A stretch of 64,000 bases of DNA from Coptis chinensis (GCA_015680905.1 CM027378.1:89867501-89931500); one strand, 5' to 3'. Positions 22,497 to 34,520 are shown, counted from the stretch's first letter. Notes: generated by a model from the letters alone, not told the origin. Translations and numbers: made by a program.

Positions 22497-23390
22497 CAAT
22501 CATTCACTTGGCCACCCTTTCATTGGAGAAAAAAAGAAGAAATTGCATGCTAGGTTAGGTTCTAGATCTATCAGTATTCACTCTCATTCTGATATGCCAT
22601 GTCATAGGAAATATTGGTGCTTGATTATGTTTGGTGGTGTTGTCCGTATTAATTATTTATGGACAGACCCACAACTCTTTAGATTGTTGATATATGGAAA
22701 ACTCCATGTTAATACATGTTTTAGTCTAGTAAGTCTCGGGAATCTGACTTTAAAAGACCCATATTTAAAAAAAAAAAAATTCTAAACCATATTTTCAAAA
22801 ATTTGTTTGGGGGTGGGGTGTTTGGTCTTTTCATTCTTGATCGCTCAACTTTCTATTCTTGTTGTTTATATCGTTTAGTTATATTTTGATTCGGGTTGAC
22901 ACTATCTATGAATTTAGATTCCTTTTGATCACATAACTTATGTCATGCACGCACTTTGAGGTGTTTTTCATTTTCTTATATATCAATCACGGTTAGATTT
23001 GAGTTTTTTTTAATAGATCAATGGATTGTACTATCTTTGTTGATCGTTTTCATAGTTCATTCGTAAAAATCGGACTGTTAACGAATCGGGTATTTTAGTT
23101 TTAAGTTTACAAGGCATAAGGACAGGATGGGTATTTTGGAATTTGTTTTGGGGTTGGGCCCAAACCAGTTTTACCCTACGTATGCACGTGTCTCGCACAT
23201 GTTTTCAAAAATCTCAACAGAGAGAGAAAAACCCTTAATGAGTTCTTCTTCTCCACACCTTCACGCCTCCATTAACCATTTAAAAAAAAAAATACAACAA
23301 CCACCTCGACCCACTCCAAATTTTCGATAGAGTTTCAATTAAAACTTTTTCCCACCTTGCATTCACCCTAAATTCGAAATCCAAACCTCA
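22497..23390 (+). other. Spacer between protease tail and first extra ORF, host element
   Basis: Homology to the complete copy resumes near 22,731 (GGGAATCTGACTTTAAA). A polypurine-like box lies at 22,802-22,816, then a TATA-like TTCTTATATATCAA (22,972-22,985) and a GGGCCCAAACC element (about 23,157). The spacer aligns with 32,683-33,416. Confidence 0.6.
22802..22816 (+). other. Polypurine-tract-like box 1 (after gag/protease block)
   Basis: TTTGTTTGGGGGTGG, identical to 32,740-32,754 in the complete copy, and the same core as the true polypurine tracts at 37,884-37,899 and 42,688-42,702. Confidence 0.65.
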
Positions 23391-24503
23391 ATGGCTACTC
23401 AAAACCGAAAAATTCTTCCCAAACAGGCTTTTACTTTTGACCAATTTTCACCCTTTTACATTAACGAGATGATTAGTAGGAAGTGGCAAAAGTTGCGGTA
23501 TACAACGAATGATTTTTATCATACCGATTTGGTGTTGAATTTTTATAAGAAAAGGGAGATTGAGGGTCGGAAGATTTTTGTGAAAGTGGATGGTAGGAAG
23601 AGGGAATTGAATGTAGTTATGTTGTCTAGGATTCTTGGCATTGAGGCAAGACACCTCATACTTACATTGCAGGAATCTCAGTAGGGAGGAATCGAGGCTT
23701 TGATGAAGGAGTCTGTATTAGAAGGGCAATACAATGCGAAATCGCATTGTGTTCGACAATCATCTCTGAGAACCAACCAACTGGCTGTAGCTCAGTGGGT
23801 TGGTTGGAATGTCATTTGCCCCACAAAAGTTAGTGACATCAATTCGAACTGTCTGCACATTCTCTGGGTCTTGCAGGAGAAGAGGTATGATTTTTGCATC
23901 CTCGACTTTTTGATAGCTGAGATTTGATGTGTTGGTATAAATAATGCACCCTTCCCTACATTGATTACAAAGATTATGAGGCATTGGGGCTGTGTTCCAA
24001 AAACAGATAGAATTATGTTGAAGTTGCATGCAAATGTCCAGATTTATAAGGAATGTATTCAAAGGGAGTGGGTGTTGCCTGATGATAGGGGTGCTGAGCA
24101 GGTAACGGATGAAGAAGATGAGGACGACACCACATATTTTGATGTCAATGCTTTGGAGAGGGCCACTACTGATATAGAACGTGTCTCCTTACTACATCGT
24201 GGCATGCGTTCTCTTAATAACATTTGTGAGGATCTTCGGACTAGGCAGATTACCATTCATAAGAATTTTGAGAAGATCAGTGATAGTCACCGGGATCTCC
24301 AGGCTAACATGGAGATTCTCGTCCAACGTGATAATGAGCGTGGGGAAGCCATGAATGCATTTATGGAGCAACAACGCAGATTCCAAGTAGAAGTTCTACG
24401 ACGCTTGCCACCTTATGAGGGTTCTTCTTTTGATAACTCTGTGAGGCATGAGCGTCGTCGACGTAGGACGGATGACTCTGGCCCATCCTCATCTCGTGGC
24501 TAG
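23391..24503 (+). pseudogene. First extra ORF (ATHILA ORF-1-like), host element; two in-frame stops
   Basis: One reading frame of 371 codons, interrupted only by TAG at 23,682-23,684 and TGA at 23,925-23,927, with no frameshift. The N-terminal part (KILPKQAFTFDQFSPFY, MISRKWQKL, DLVLNFYKKREIEG, KVDGRKREL) aligns with 33,417 onward of the complete copy. It resembles the plant-specific ATHILA ORF-1 / putative plant transposon protein family. The C-terminal half has an acidic patch (VTDEEDEDDTTYFD), a long Glu/Gln/Arg-rich probable coiled coil and a basic tail RHERRRRRTDD before a Ser-rich end. It sits after pol, the usual env-like place in Athila, but I see no signal peptide or membrane segment. 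Function unknown. Confidence 0.7.
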
Positions 24504-24694
24504 TTTTGTTGAATTGTGGTTGTGATGTATTTTCATGTTTTTAGTAGAATTGGTTTTTTTTTAGTTGTTTAGTTAAGTAGTTAATATTGGATTATATATT
24601 TGTTTTTTAGTAGTTAATTGTTATTTGAATTTTAAGTTAATTTAATTTTTTGTCCAAGCTTGCTATCTAATTTTCATGAATCCCACCTTCCCGA
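24504..24694 (+). other. 3' untranslated stretch after first extra ORF
   Basis: T-rich, no ORF. It ends in CCCACCTTCCCGA before the polypurine-like box, as in the complete copy (34,505-34,520). Confidence 0.5.
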
Positions 24695-24709
24695 TTTGTT
24701 TGGGGGTGA
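24695..24709 (+). other. Polypurine-tract-like box 2 (after first extra ORF), host element
   Basis: TTTGTTTGGGGGTGA. The complete relative is inserted one base later. The same box in the complete copy is at 34,521-34,534. Confidence 0.65.
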
Positions 24710-24710
24710 C
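24706..24710 (+). repeat. Target site duplication GTGAC (left)
   Basis: Directly before the LTR start TGATAAGAGCC. Identical to 39,386-39,390. Confidence 0.9.
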
Positions 24711-26193
24711 TGATAAGAGCCCAAAACTGTAGTGTTAACCCTGTAACAGTCATACTTTTAGACCAATTATGTGAGTAATAATTAAGAGTTAATACTGATT
24801 ACGTGTTTTTATGCATTCCAGGCGTAAAAGTCCATTATGTGCAGAAATGTGCCACTTTAGCGAGATAAAGGAGCAAAGGTTGGTTGCTAAGGAGTTCTGT
24901 GATTAAATGCCAAGATTCAAGAAGACGAAGCCTCTGTAAAGCCCGGTCAAAAGATGAAGAGTCAAGGTCCACGCGTGCAGAAACAGTGCACAAAGTCAAC
25001 AGAACTTCCAAAGACCATATCTTTGGACTCAGACCTCGGAATTGGGCCTACCTTATGTCAAAACGATCGGATCAGAAAGAGCTTTCCAATGGTCTAAGCC
25101 TTGATCCAATCAGAGGAGCAGAAGTGGACAAAAAGTCTATTGAATCCAACTGTAGCTGAAGAGGCCTTTTTGAACTGAAAGTATTGGGTTTTGGGCCTGA
25201 TTCTCTGGCCCAAAACATGGCTCCAAGCCCATGCACGATTTTTGGATCTGAAAGTATAAAAACCAAAGCTTAGCTCTTTGTTAATGGTAGCTAGTTAGAC
25301 CTAAAATAATATAGATAATTCTAGATCTAGTTTCCAGTATTTTAATTAAGTTTTAGTTCCATTTTCAATTCTTGTTTTAGATTAAGTCTTTGAATCATTG
25401 TTCTTGATTGATTAGATAAATAAAATAGTTATTTTGTCAATTTCGATTTTTGTCATCTCAATTTATAGATCTAGTTTTAATTCTTGTTGATTATCATTTC
25501 GTAGTTTAAGTAGATTGAAACATTGTTGGTTAATTTAGTTAAGTTAGAATTTTAATATGATGTGTAGTTATAATTCAATGGGAAATGATGGTTTGATAAC
25601 TCAAGGCTAAAACCTCCATTAGAGGGGTTGATGAAGCCTTGATGAAAACTTAGTGGTATAGTGTAGAAGCATTGTAGAATCTATTCCAATCTAGAAGGTC
25701 GGATTCGCCATGAGAATGGGTGGACGACTCACATGCTAGTTAGTATTAGGTAGAAATGCCATGAACACTAGGGATTAGAACTTCGAATTTTCTTGCCGTA
25801 AGAACGTAAGAATCGAGATACAAGAATCTATGCTAGGTTATTAAGTTGGATTCGAGGTGGATTCGATTCCCCTCTAATCCTTTATCTAGATTAAAAAACA
25901 ATCATATTTCCATAGCATTCATAGTTAAATTCAACATAATCAATTTCATATAGGTATCGTAGTATAACACCCTTCGTAAAGCTCTCATTAGACTTAAGAC
26001 CGACTAATTAGACTAGAAAACATTCCATGCTAGAGCACTAGGAGTAGAACGAATTTGTTACTCCACTCTATCTCGATAGAATTGAGAGTAGAAACTTTGA
26101 TAAACATATACGATCTTACGATAGTTTTAGTTTACTTACGTTTTGAGTTCATCGTTCATTTCGTAGGTAAACTATTCATTTTATGTTTTATCA
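24711..26193 (+). repeat. 5' LTR of the complete Athila-type element (1,483 bp)
   Basis: Begins TGATAAGAGCCC and ends TTATGTTTTATCA. A TATA box TATAAAAA lies near 25,255-25,262, about 930 bases before the LTR end. It aligns nearly base for base with 37,900-39,385. Confidence 0.92.
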
Positions 26194-26195
26194 AA

Positions 26196-26208
26196 TGGCG
26201 CCGCTGCC
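26196..26208 (+). other. Primer-binding site (tRNA-Asp type)
   Basis: TGGCGCCGCTGCC two bases after the LTR. Athila elements typically use the tRNA-Asp complement TGGCGCCGTTGCC, so there is one mismatch. Confidence 0.85.
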
Positions 26209-26344
26209 ATCTTAGTTGCACTTTAGCATTGTTTTTATAGTAAAATTAGTCATTTTTAAGTCCCATTAAACCCATCCACCCTCGTTTGATTCATACTGTG
26301 GTTATCCGTTTCAGCGTTGAAAAATTCCGCGACAAAATTACACT

Positions 26345-26476
26345 GAGCGCGATCGCGCCTATAAGGAGCGCACCTGCGCCCTATAGCCTGGAACACGAGT
26401 GCGACCCGCCCTTAAACACTGGAATTTCAAGTTACACGGAGCCGCATCACCGCTATCTATGCGCGCACCCGGCGCC
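26345..26476 (+). promoter_or_regulatory. GC-rich repeated leader modules upstream of gag
   Basis: Five ~15-base GC-rich, partly self-complementary modules of the type GAGCGCGAYCGCGCC start at 26,345, 26,366, 26,397, 26,439 and 26,461, separated by AT-rich linkers including TTAAACACTGGAA. They stand out from ~35% GC surroundings. Comparable module sets precede the second extra ORF at 34,954-35,070 and 39,779-39,900. A role as RNA structure for packaging or translation is speculative. Confidence 0.55.
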
Positions 26477-26711
26477 ACTAAGCAAAATTTTCTGGATTTC
26501 TAGGTTTGTTTTGAACTTCGATTTTTAAGTTTTTCGTTGTTCTAACTTGCTATTTACATCGAACACGCCAGTAAACAAGACGCTATTCATAAAGCGAAGC
26601 AAGGACGCTTATCGGTATTCCTTTCTTCCATACCTCGCGATCTCCGGTTAGAGGTTCATACTAATATATCAAGATTGTTTGGATTGTTGTCGTGTTTAGA
26701 CTTAGACTTGC

Positions 26712-28559
26712 ATGAGATTAAGGTCTGGTCGGAGAAAAACACCGAACGTAATTAACCGTCAACGTCAACAAACAAATCTATCGAGTATACCAATCACTAC
26801 ACCTCTAACTACTATTCCACCAACCACACCCGACACAATGGCTGAAGAAAGAGACTCTCCTCTCCGACTTTTACAAAGCCTTGGCGATAGCCCTAAATCT
26901 TTGCATCGTTCTAGCGGACCGGTGGGGATTTTCGAATTCCCCCAAACATATTTAATTTGTTACCCGTTTTCCATGGTTTAGACCATGAAAAACCTTACCA
27001 ACACATGTGTAGGATTGAACAAGTCCTTACAACATTCCATCATCCTACGGTTGGTACGGAACAAATTAAACTGAGGGTATTTCCCTTCACCTTAGCCGAT
27101 AAAGGCGCGTCTTGGTTAAGCGTTAAAAGCCTAACTCTCTGGACTCGTGGGCTAAACTTGTTCATTTGTTTATGGGACATTTTACCCACCCCTAAAGGCG
27201 GATGAGATGCTTTCCAAGATTCATTTTTTTCCGACAAAATCCTCATGAATTATTTTTCGAGGCTTGGAATCGCTTTCACCGACCGCTTATTGAGTGTCCA
27301 CACCATAACCTAGCAAAGGACACGTTAGTTCGTGCCTTTTTCAAAGGACTTCAACATCACCATAAAAGTCCTTGACATAATGAATGGGGGTAGTTTCCTA
27401 AGTAAAGGAGCCCGGAGGCTTACAAATTTTTAGAAGATCAAACTAAAGCGTAATAACAATGGGGGGTAGTGATGATATCCCCGCTATTGTTAGTTCTTCT
27501 TCAACAGATTAAGGCAGCCGGTATGTTTGAGATGAAACCCGATCTAGAACTAAAAATTTAATCGAATCTCTAACTAAAAAGGTTGAGGCTATTTCGTGCA
27601 ACAAAAGCCTATCCCCGTCATGAATGTTAACTCCAACCCATGTAATGTCCGTTTGAGTCATGAGCACCACGAATCCTATTGTCCTCTCTATGTGTAACAA
27701 CAATTAGAGCAAGATAATGTTTACTCCATTAATAACTATCCTATTCCTAATGCCCCATGGAGACAACATCCCAACTTTAGTTGGCGAAACAATCAACAAG
27801 TTTCACCTCCAGGGTCTAATAACCAAAATGTTAGGCAAGCGAACAACTATAATCAAGCTCCACCTAGGCAAGGCCAGGGACTAAGTCAGGGAAATTATAA
27901 TAATTATAACAACCAAGCGTAACCACGACAAGGTTTAGCACAAGGTCAGGGTAATTATAATAGTTATAATACCAATAGAGGTATCGTTCCGGTTAACAAT
28001 AGTAGCTATCACAACCCACCCATAAATAATCAACGTGAGATAGTTCGGTCGCACCACACTGTGACTACTACACCATCACATCCGGATCATTATAGACGCT
28101 TTTATACAGGTTACCCAACAACTTTTCCAATCAATGACTCGATAAAACCAACAGATCTTACAATCCATAAATCGGGGCATACAACAGCGGTTAGCCCAAG
28201 AGAAAGCTCCAACCAAAAGGCGTGTTTCGGGACAAAGCGATACCCAATCCTAAAACAACAAACACCTTTGAGGTAAGCGGTAATACTAGTACGGAAACGA
28301 CAATAGTAGGTGACTGAATGCCATCACCACTCTCCGATTACGGAAGAGTGGTTGATAACAAAGTAACTATGCCTATAGTTACCCCATCAAGATCCCTACA
28401 CCGGATATCGAACTAGATACGAAGTAGAAACCGAAGAGCCTCTTCATTGTAGAGGTACCAGTTAAACAACAAACTAAGAAATAGAAAGCCAAGGTAACAC
28501 ATCAAGTCGAGCCATACGCTAAATATAGAGCGAAACCACCATTCCCTCAGAAGTTAGCC
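26712..28559 (+). pseudogene. Athila gag, complete copy (frameshifted)
   Basis: The ATG at 26,712 begins MRLRSGRRKTPNV, the Arg/Ser-rich start typical of Athila gag (compare MRTRS-). A capsid-type region follows from about 26,957 with FHGLDHEKPYQHMCRIEQV and FPFTLADKGASWL. The ECPHHNLAKDTLVRAFFKGL region near 27,290, a Cys/His patch (NPCNVRLSHEHHESYCP, ~27,630) and Asn/Gln-rich repeats (27,740-28,000) are readable across several frames. At least four frame changes are needed, so no full product is made. The intact protein would form the particle. Confidence 0.75.
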
Positions 28560-29933
28560 ATGCTAACCAGGGATACAAACTTTGAGGAGATTAGGAACGT
28601 TTTCAAGAATCTAACAATAAACCTTCCTTTTCTCGAAGCTATTAAAAAGCTCCCTAACCACGCTAAGTTTCTTAAAGAGTTGTGCACTACTAGGCGTAAG
28701 ACCAACATACCTAAAGACGCCTTTCTAACTGAACAATTCCCAACTTTATCCGAAAATAATGGAATTGTTAAGTACAAGGACCCTGGTCGTCCTACTGTAA
28801 AATGCACCTTAGGAGATTCCCACACGACGACCGCGTTATTAGACCTGGGGGCAAGTGTTAACTTACTCCCATATTATTTGTATAAACAAATAGGTCTACA
28901 GGAAATGCAACCTACAAAAATAACGTTGCAATTAGCGGACATGTCAATTAAGTATCCTAAGGGTGTAGTGGAAAATGTGCTTGTTAAGGTTCAGGATTTT
29001 TACTATCCTGCTGATTTTGTTATCCTCGATCACGAGAGTTGTCAACGACTCTGCAGACCGATCATCTTAGGGCGCCCCTTCTTGGCAACTGCCAACGCAC
29101 TTATAAATTGCCGCGATGGTAAGATGTCCTTATCTTTTGGCCATCTTACAGTTGAGGTAAATATTTTTAAAATGATAAAACAATTACCAGATTCGTCTAT
29201 AGATGGGGATGTTAGCATGATCGAGAGTTTAGCTCAAGATTATTTTAACAACACGTTTCCCGAAAACAATATGTACAAATTCCTTTCTTTTGGAATTTCA
29301 GATTTTGTAAATGACTCCTATATAGAGGAAGTCAACACCATCCTTGAGTCCACACCAATTGTAGACCCTTCGGTTGCTCCACATATTGAGTATGAAGACT
29401 TGCTACCTAAGCAAATATTCATTATGCAAAATGAGGACCTCGACGAAACATCTATTGATTTTCCTTCCACCCCAGTGCTTAAACCTCTTCCCCCAGAGTT
29501 AAAATATATTCAGCTTGATCCAGATGGTAGTCATCCGGTAATTATATCTTCTCTGTTATCTAAGAATGAAAAGACACGTTTAATCCGGGTGATTGGGGAA
29601 CATCGGTCTGCGATTGTTTGGTCCCTAGCCGACATTAAGGGAATTGACCCTAATATTTGCACTCATCGTATCCATTTGGAGGATAACGCGAAGTCTTCTC
29701 GCGAACCTCAGCGTCGCTTGAACCTAGCCATGAAAGAGGTGGTGAGGGAAGAAGTCTTACGATTACTCGATGCGGGTATCATATACCCAATCTCTGATAG
29801 CGAATGGGTAAGCCCCATTCATGTAGTTCCTAAGAAATCGGGAGTTACCATGGTACGAAATAGGAAGGGTGATTATGTTGTCACACAAGGTCCTATGAAA
29901 TGGAGGATCTGTATTGATTCTGAGGGCGTTTAA
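28560..29933 (+). pseudogene. Athila gag-protease linker, protease and RT N-terminus
   Basis: A 457-codon open frame. Residues 1-75 carry the linker motifs EIRNVFKNLTINLPFLEAI and AKFLKELCTTRRK. The protease follows, with active site LLDLGASVNLLPYYL near residues 91-106 (Athila proteases use D-L-G-A) and IILGRPFLATANALINC near residue 167. RT begins around residue 330 (HPVIISSLLSKNEKTRL, IGEHRSAIVWSLADIKGIDP) and proceeds through VVREEVLRLLDAGIIYPISD and WVSPIHVVPKK to MKWRICID, where a shift to TAA at 29,931 ends the frame. The upstream edge is open; gag lies in another frame. Confidence 0.85.
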
Positions 29934-31021
29934 ATGCTATGACACGAAAGGATCACTTTCCCTTACCGTTTATAGATCAAATGCTTGAACGCCTATTTGG
30001 TCATGCTTTTTATTGCTTACGGATGGCTACTCGGGCTATTTTCAGATTATTATTGATATTGATGACCAAGAAAAGACTACCTTCACATGTCCCTTTGGAG
30101 CGTTATGCCTATAAGCGAATGCCTTTTGGCCTTTGTAATGCTCCGGTACCTTCAGTAGGTGTATGCTTCATATATTTAGTGACATGGTAGAGTGCTTTAT
30201 GAAAGTTTTCATGGATGATTTTTCTATCTATGGAGACTCCTTCACAGATCGCTTGTCTAACCTCGTCTAAGGTTTTGACACGGTGTGAAGAAAAGAGCCT
30301 CGTTTTAAACCTGGGAAAAGTGTCATTTCATGGTGAAAAGGGCATAGTACTAGGTCACATCGTATCTAGTGATGGCATTGAAGTAGATAAGGCCAAACTA
30401 GATAAGATAGCGACTCTACCTAAACCACGGACTGTCCGTGATATTAGAGCCTTTCTAGGCCATGCAGGTTTTTATAGGCGGTTTATTAAAGAATTCAAGA
30501 AAATAGCTAGGCCGTTAACTAATATGCTTTTGAAAGATGCAATCTTTGATTTTAATTTTAACTGTATGCAGGCTTTTGAAACTTTAAAAGCATGCCCTAA
30601 CCTCTGCACCAATTATACTGACCTCCCGATTGGTCTAAACCTTTCGAACTCATGTGTGATGCTAGTGACTATGCGGTTAGTGCGATCTTGGGACAAAAAC
30701 TAGATAATAAGTCCATTTGTTATTTATTATGCTAGTAAAACCTTAAACGATGCTCAACGGAATTATTCAACTACAGAAAAAGAATTCTTAGTTGTCATTT
30801 ATGCCTTAGATAAGTTTAGTCCTTATTTGGTTGGTTCTAAAACTTTAGTTTACACGGACCATGCATTTTTAAGTACCTTCTTGCAAAGAAGGATGCTAAG
30901 CGAGATTAATCCGATGGATCCTTCTCTACAAGAGTTCACATTAAAAATAAAAAGGACAAAAGAGGGGTTGAAAACGAAGTTGCCGACCACTTATCTAGAC
31001 TCACAAACGGCGATCGAGTGA
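29934..31021 (+). pseudogene. Athila RT palm and RNase H, frameshifted
   Basis: After the stop the RT resumes as TRKDHFPLPFIDQMLERLFG. A frameshift near 30,018 hides the SGYFQI and TFTCPFG motifs, then RMPFGLCNAP is readable. The catalytic box appears as VFMDDFSIYG near 30,208-30,237 (Athila RTs often have F-M-D-D). The segment 30,215-30,703 holds LGHIVSSDGIEVDKAKLDKI and IRAFLGHAGFYRRFIK, the RT connection, then an RNase H core CDASDYAVSAILGQ in another frame (about 30,658-30,700). 30,827-31,021 retains VGSKTLVYTDHAFL, the RNase H third-Asp region, with later frame shifts. Non-functional. Confidence 0.8.
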
Positions 31022-31175
31022 TTACGAGTCCATACTGGGACTCTTTTCCGATGAGCATCGTATCGCGATTTTTTCAAACACCATGGTATCGCGACATTGT
31101 AAATTATTTAACGGCTGATGTTATGCCTTATAATTGGTCAAGAAATGAACGTAAGAAGTTCTTGGCGAGTTAAGT

Positions 31176-32341
31176 TATACTACTTTGGGATGAGCCATAC
31201 CTTTTTAAGTATTGTCGCGGATCAGATTATTTCGTCGTTGTATTCCCGATTGGGAATACAATGAAGTTCTATCGTTACGCCATGACAAAGAGTGTGGTGG
31301 CCATTTTAGTGGGATGAAAACAGCCGCTAAAGTGCTTCAATGTGGATTTTATTGGCCTACCCTTTTTAAGGATGCCCAAGTGCATTGCAAGACGTGTATT
31401 CGTTGCTAACAACTTGGGCGAATCACAAAACGTAATATGATGCCATTAAATCCAATCTTAATAGTAGAAATTTTTGACATTTAGGGCATTGATTTCATGG
31501 GTCCTTTCCCTGTTTCCCACGGTTTCATTTATATTCTAGTTGCAGTGGACTACGTGTATAAATGGATAGAGGAATACGGCTTGCGTAGCAATGACCATAA
31601 GGCGGTTGTATTTTTTATTAAAGAATATATTTTCTCAATGGGTTTGGCATTCCTAAAGCCATCATTAGTGATGGTGGAACATTTTTACACAGAGTTGTTG
31701 CATCCCTAGTGAAAAAGTATGGAGTTACACACAAAGTAGCAACTCTTTATCATCCACAAACTAGCGGACAAGTAGAAGTTTCTAATAGGGAAATCAAAAA
31801 GATTTTAGAAACAATTGTAAACCCTGATAGGAAAGACTGGTCAAAGCGTCTATCGGATGCCTTATGGGCGTATATAACTGCTTTCAAAACTCCTATAGGT
31901 ATGTCTCCCTTTAGACTTGTATTTGGGAAACCATGTCATTTGCCCGAGGAATTAGAGCACCGTGCTCTGTGGGCTATAAAAAGCCTTAACTTCAATATTG
32001 ATGAGGCAGGTGTCAAACGCAAGTTGCAATTGAATGAGCTTGATGAAATCCGTAGCGATTCTTACGATCTCGCGAAGGATTATAAAGCTAACATGAAACG
32101 TGTTCATGATAAGCAAATCTTGTGCAAAGAGTTTGTGGTCGGTCAAAAGGTCTTGCTTTACAACTCCCGTCTACATATTTTCCCAGGAAAACTAAAAACC
32201 CGTTGGTCTGGCCCTTTTCTGGTTACTGAAGTCACCCCTTACGGGGCAATCACCTTGGTAAATCCAAATGACAACAGTACCTTTCAAGTTAATGGTCAAA
32301 GGTTAAAACATTTTCACTTAAACCACGTCCCCACGATGTAG
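31176..32341 (+). pseudogene. Athila integrase, frameshifted
   Basis: The zinc-binding HHCC domain is at 31,212-31,409 (LRHDKECGGHFSGMKTAAK, FYWPTLFKDAQVHCKTC). The core starts near 31,480 with GIDFMGPFPVS and VAVDYVYKWIE (first catalytic Asp). The second Asp (ISDGGT) is readable in another frame near 31,660-31,680, and the Glu lies in [13 protein letters not shown] within the 210-codon segment 31,709-32,341. That segment ends with a DNA-binding C-terminal region ([26 protein letters not shown]) and stop TAG at 32,339. It would insert the element's cDNA. At least two frameshifts and an in-frame TAA near 31,410 disable it. Confidence 0.85.
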
Positions 32342-33416
32342 AGGAAGTCCTTTTACAGGACCCTGTCTATGAGGATTGACCTTTGTCATTGGTGTACTTC
32401 CTTCACTTCCATATAGTGGTAAGTGCACCATTCAGGTAACCGAGCCCTCCCTATGGAGTGTGTGGCTGTAAGTACCGGAACCTAAGTCCACAGTTAACAT
32501 AATTCACGTTTTCCATTTTTGCATGTTTTCTCGGTTTTTGAGTCATGTTCCTCTATGGGGTGAATTATGTATTTATTGTTTTTCGTTTTTCTTATAATAA
32601 ACTAATAAAAATAAAATAAAAATAAAATAAATAAAATAAATAATAATAGAAAATTCTTAATCATAGAAATAGCAATCCAACAAGTCTTGGAAATCTGACT
32701 TTAAACGACCCGCGTTAGAACAAATTTTGTGTTTAAAAATTTGTTTGGGGGTGGGCAATCGGTCTCTCCATCTGGATTGCTCGAACTTTCCATTTGTGTT
32801 GCTTAGGCCCATTACTTGTAGTTCAATTGGGTTGACGTAATCTAAACTTAGATTTCCTTCGTTCGAATAACTTACGTCACACACGCACTTTGAGGCATTT
32901 TTCTACCCTTTTATACGTCACCCATGGTTGAAATTGAGTGTTTTATGGATCATTGGATTGGAAATTCTCTACTGATCATTTCCATAACTCATTCGCCAAA
33001 ATCGGGCCAGTAACGAAGCGGCAAATTGAGTTTGAAATTGCGCGAAAAATCGAAAAATTTTTGAAATTCAAACTGGGCTTGGGCCCAAACCGCACGCACG
33101 GCTGTTCGTCTCCTTCCTTCCCAAAAACAAACGCACGATTTCTTTCTTTTTCGTCAATCCCGCCGGTTATCAAGGTAAAACAAACCTTAAACACCAAAAT
33201 AAAAAAAAAAGAGAGAGAGAAGAAAACCTAACTACACCCACACCAAGATAATCAAATCAAACTAAAATCTTCTTTAAACCATTACCACCACCAACCTAAC
33301 TCCGAAAAACCGCCACCAATTCAAGTAACCACCGCCACCACCGTTGTTTTAGTTGTTTTTCTTCAAACTCGCCTCCCCCACAGTCTACAAAACCATTAGT
33401 TGTCTCAGAAACTTCA
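32342..33416 (+). other. Spacer between integrase and first extra ORF
   Basis: No ORF. It holds an A/T simple tract (32,600-32,650), polypurine-like box 1 (32,740-32,754), a TATA-like CCTTTTATACG (about 32,907) and a GGGCTTGGGCCCAAACC element near 33,080. It aligns with 22,731-23,390. Confidence 0.6.
32740..32754 (+). other. Polypurine-tract-like box 1 (after integrase)
   Basis: TTTGTTTGGGGGTGG, identical to 22,802-22,816. It lies about 400 bases after the integrase stop. Confidence 0.65.
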
Positions 33417-34330
33417 ATGGCACTACGACGAAGAATTTTGCCAGAGCACGCGTTTGAGTCCGACAGCTTTGCGCCATTTTACGACGCGGAGATGATTAGG
33501 AGGCATTGGAACGGACTGTGGTACTCGACTGAGGAGTTCTATCACCATGATTTGGTAGAACAATTTTATAAGAAGCGAGAATTGGAGGGGGATAGGATTT
33601 TCATAAAGGTAGCAGGAACGAAGAGGGAAGTAAACGAGGCGGTTGTTGGGTCGAATGTTAGGAATTACGCTTTGAAAGCAACCTAGTAGCGACAATTCAG
33701 GAATCGATTATCTTGGAGTTCCTGCTTTGATGAAGGATACCGTCGTGGAGGGTGAATACAATCCGACATCTATCATTCGTCCGCCATCGAGAACGAGAAC
33801 CAATCGGGCAGAAGCTTCGGTGGATTGGTAGGAACGTCCTTGGGAAAGACAAAGTCGATTGATATCGGCCTGCAATGTCTGCACGTTCTCTGGATTTTGC
33901 AAACAAATAAGTATAATTTATGCATCCTTGATTTAATGTTTAATGTGATTCGAGGAGTATTGCAAACTTCCTTGCGTTGCGTTTATGGTATTTGTGAAGA
34001 TATCCGAGATAGACAGATTGTAGTTCGAAAGAAGCAAACGAACCTTCAGACGAGATTTGAAATGCTTGAAGGGGTTCAGGACGATATCTTGTCTAACATG
34101 GAGACTATCCACCAGCATCAACAAGCCCACTATCGCGATCTCGGTTGAGATGGAAGCACGCCGCTTGTTCGAATAGAGATGCTACGACGCGATGCCACCC
34201 ATGGAGGACTCTGTTTTCACCCGAGTCCGAACCGGGCATAAGCGTCGTCGCGGGCGACGACAGATGGTTCAAGCCATTCTCCATGCGGGACCAATCTCCA
34301 TCTCCGGGGCCATCTTCATCACATGGCTAG
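33417..34330 (+). pseudogene. First extra ORF (ATHILA ORF-1-like), complete copy, frameshifted
   Basis: Starts MALRRRILPEHAFESDSF and follows the host copy (APFYDAEMIRRHWNGLWY, DLVEQFYKKRELEGDRIF, KVAGTKREV). After residue ~80 it shifts frame. Segments near 33,825-34,148 (LQCLHVLWILQTNKYNLCIL; CEDIRDRQIVVRKKQTNL) match ILWVLQEKRYDFCIL and CEDLRTRQITIHKNFEKI of the host copy, keeping the predicted coiled coil. The basic/Ser-rich tail ends near 34,330 in a shifted frame. About 180 bases present in the host copy (around 23,930-24,150) seem shortened here. Function unknown. Confidence 0.65.
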
Positions 34331-34520
34331 GTGTTCACCATCAGTTGTGTTCGCTGTTATTTCATGGTTTTGATTGTTTTATTAGTTGGATTTTAATTAA
34401 GTAGTTAAATTTAAATATTAATGTGTTTGTTTTATGTTGTTTGGATTTAAATTTTATTTTTAATATAATTGGTTAATTTCGAAAGTCTTGCTTGTTTTAT
34501 CATTAATCCACCTTCCCGAC

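Larger units (their letters stand above)
16410..24710 (+). mobile_element. Host Athila-type element, left part (5'-truncated)
   Basis: Colinear with the complete copy at 24,711-39,385 from mid-gag through the first extra ORF and its polypurine-like box, but without RT, RNase H and integrase. Its 5' LTR, primer site and gag N-terminus are missing at the junction with the inverted fragment. A solo LTR (17,920-21,488) and the complete relative (24,711-39,385) are inserted in it. It resumes at 39,391. Confidence 0.8.

Noticed and set aside
23785-23815. tRNA-like GTAGCTCAGTGGGTTGG string
   Set aside because: It lies within the coding frame of the first extra ORF and no acceptor stem or B-box can be placed.
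23391-24503. First extra ORF as a true envelope glycoprotein
   Set aside because: No signal peptide, transmembrane segment or Cys-rich ectodomain is visible; it is predicted coiled-coil with a basic tail.
24711-26193. ORFs of 60-91 codons inside the Athila LTRs (for example 24,884-25,159 and 26,055-26,240)
   Set aside because: The same frames are broken in the near-identical LTR at 37,900, and they contain no motif.
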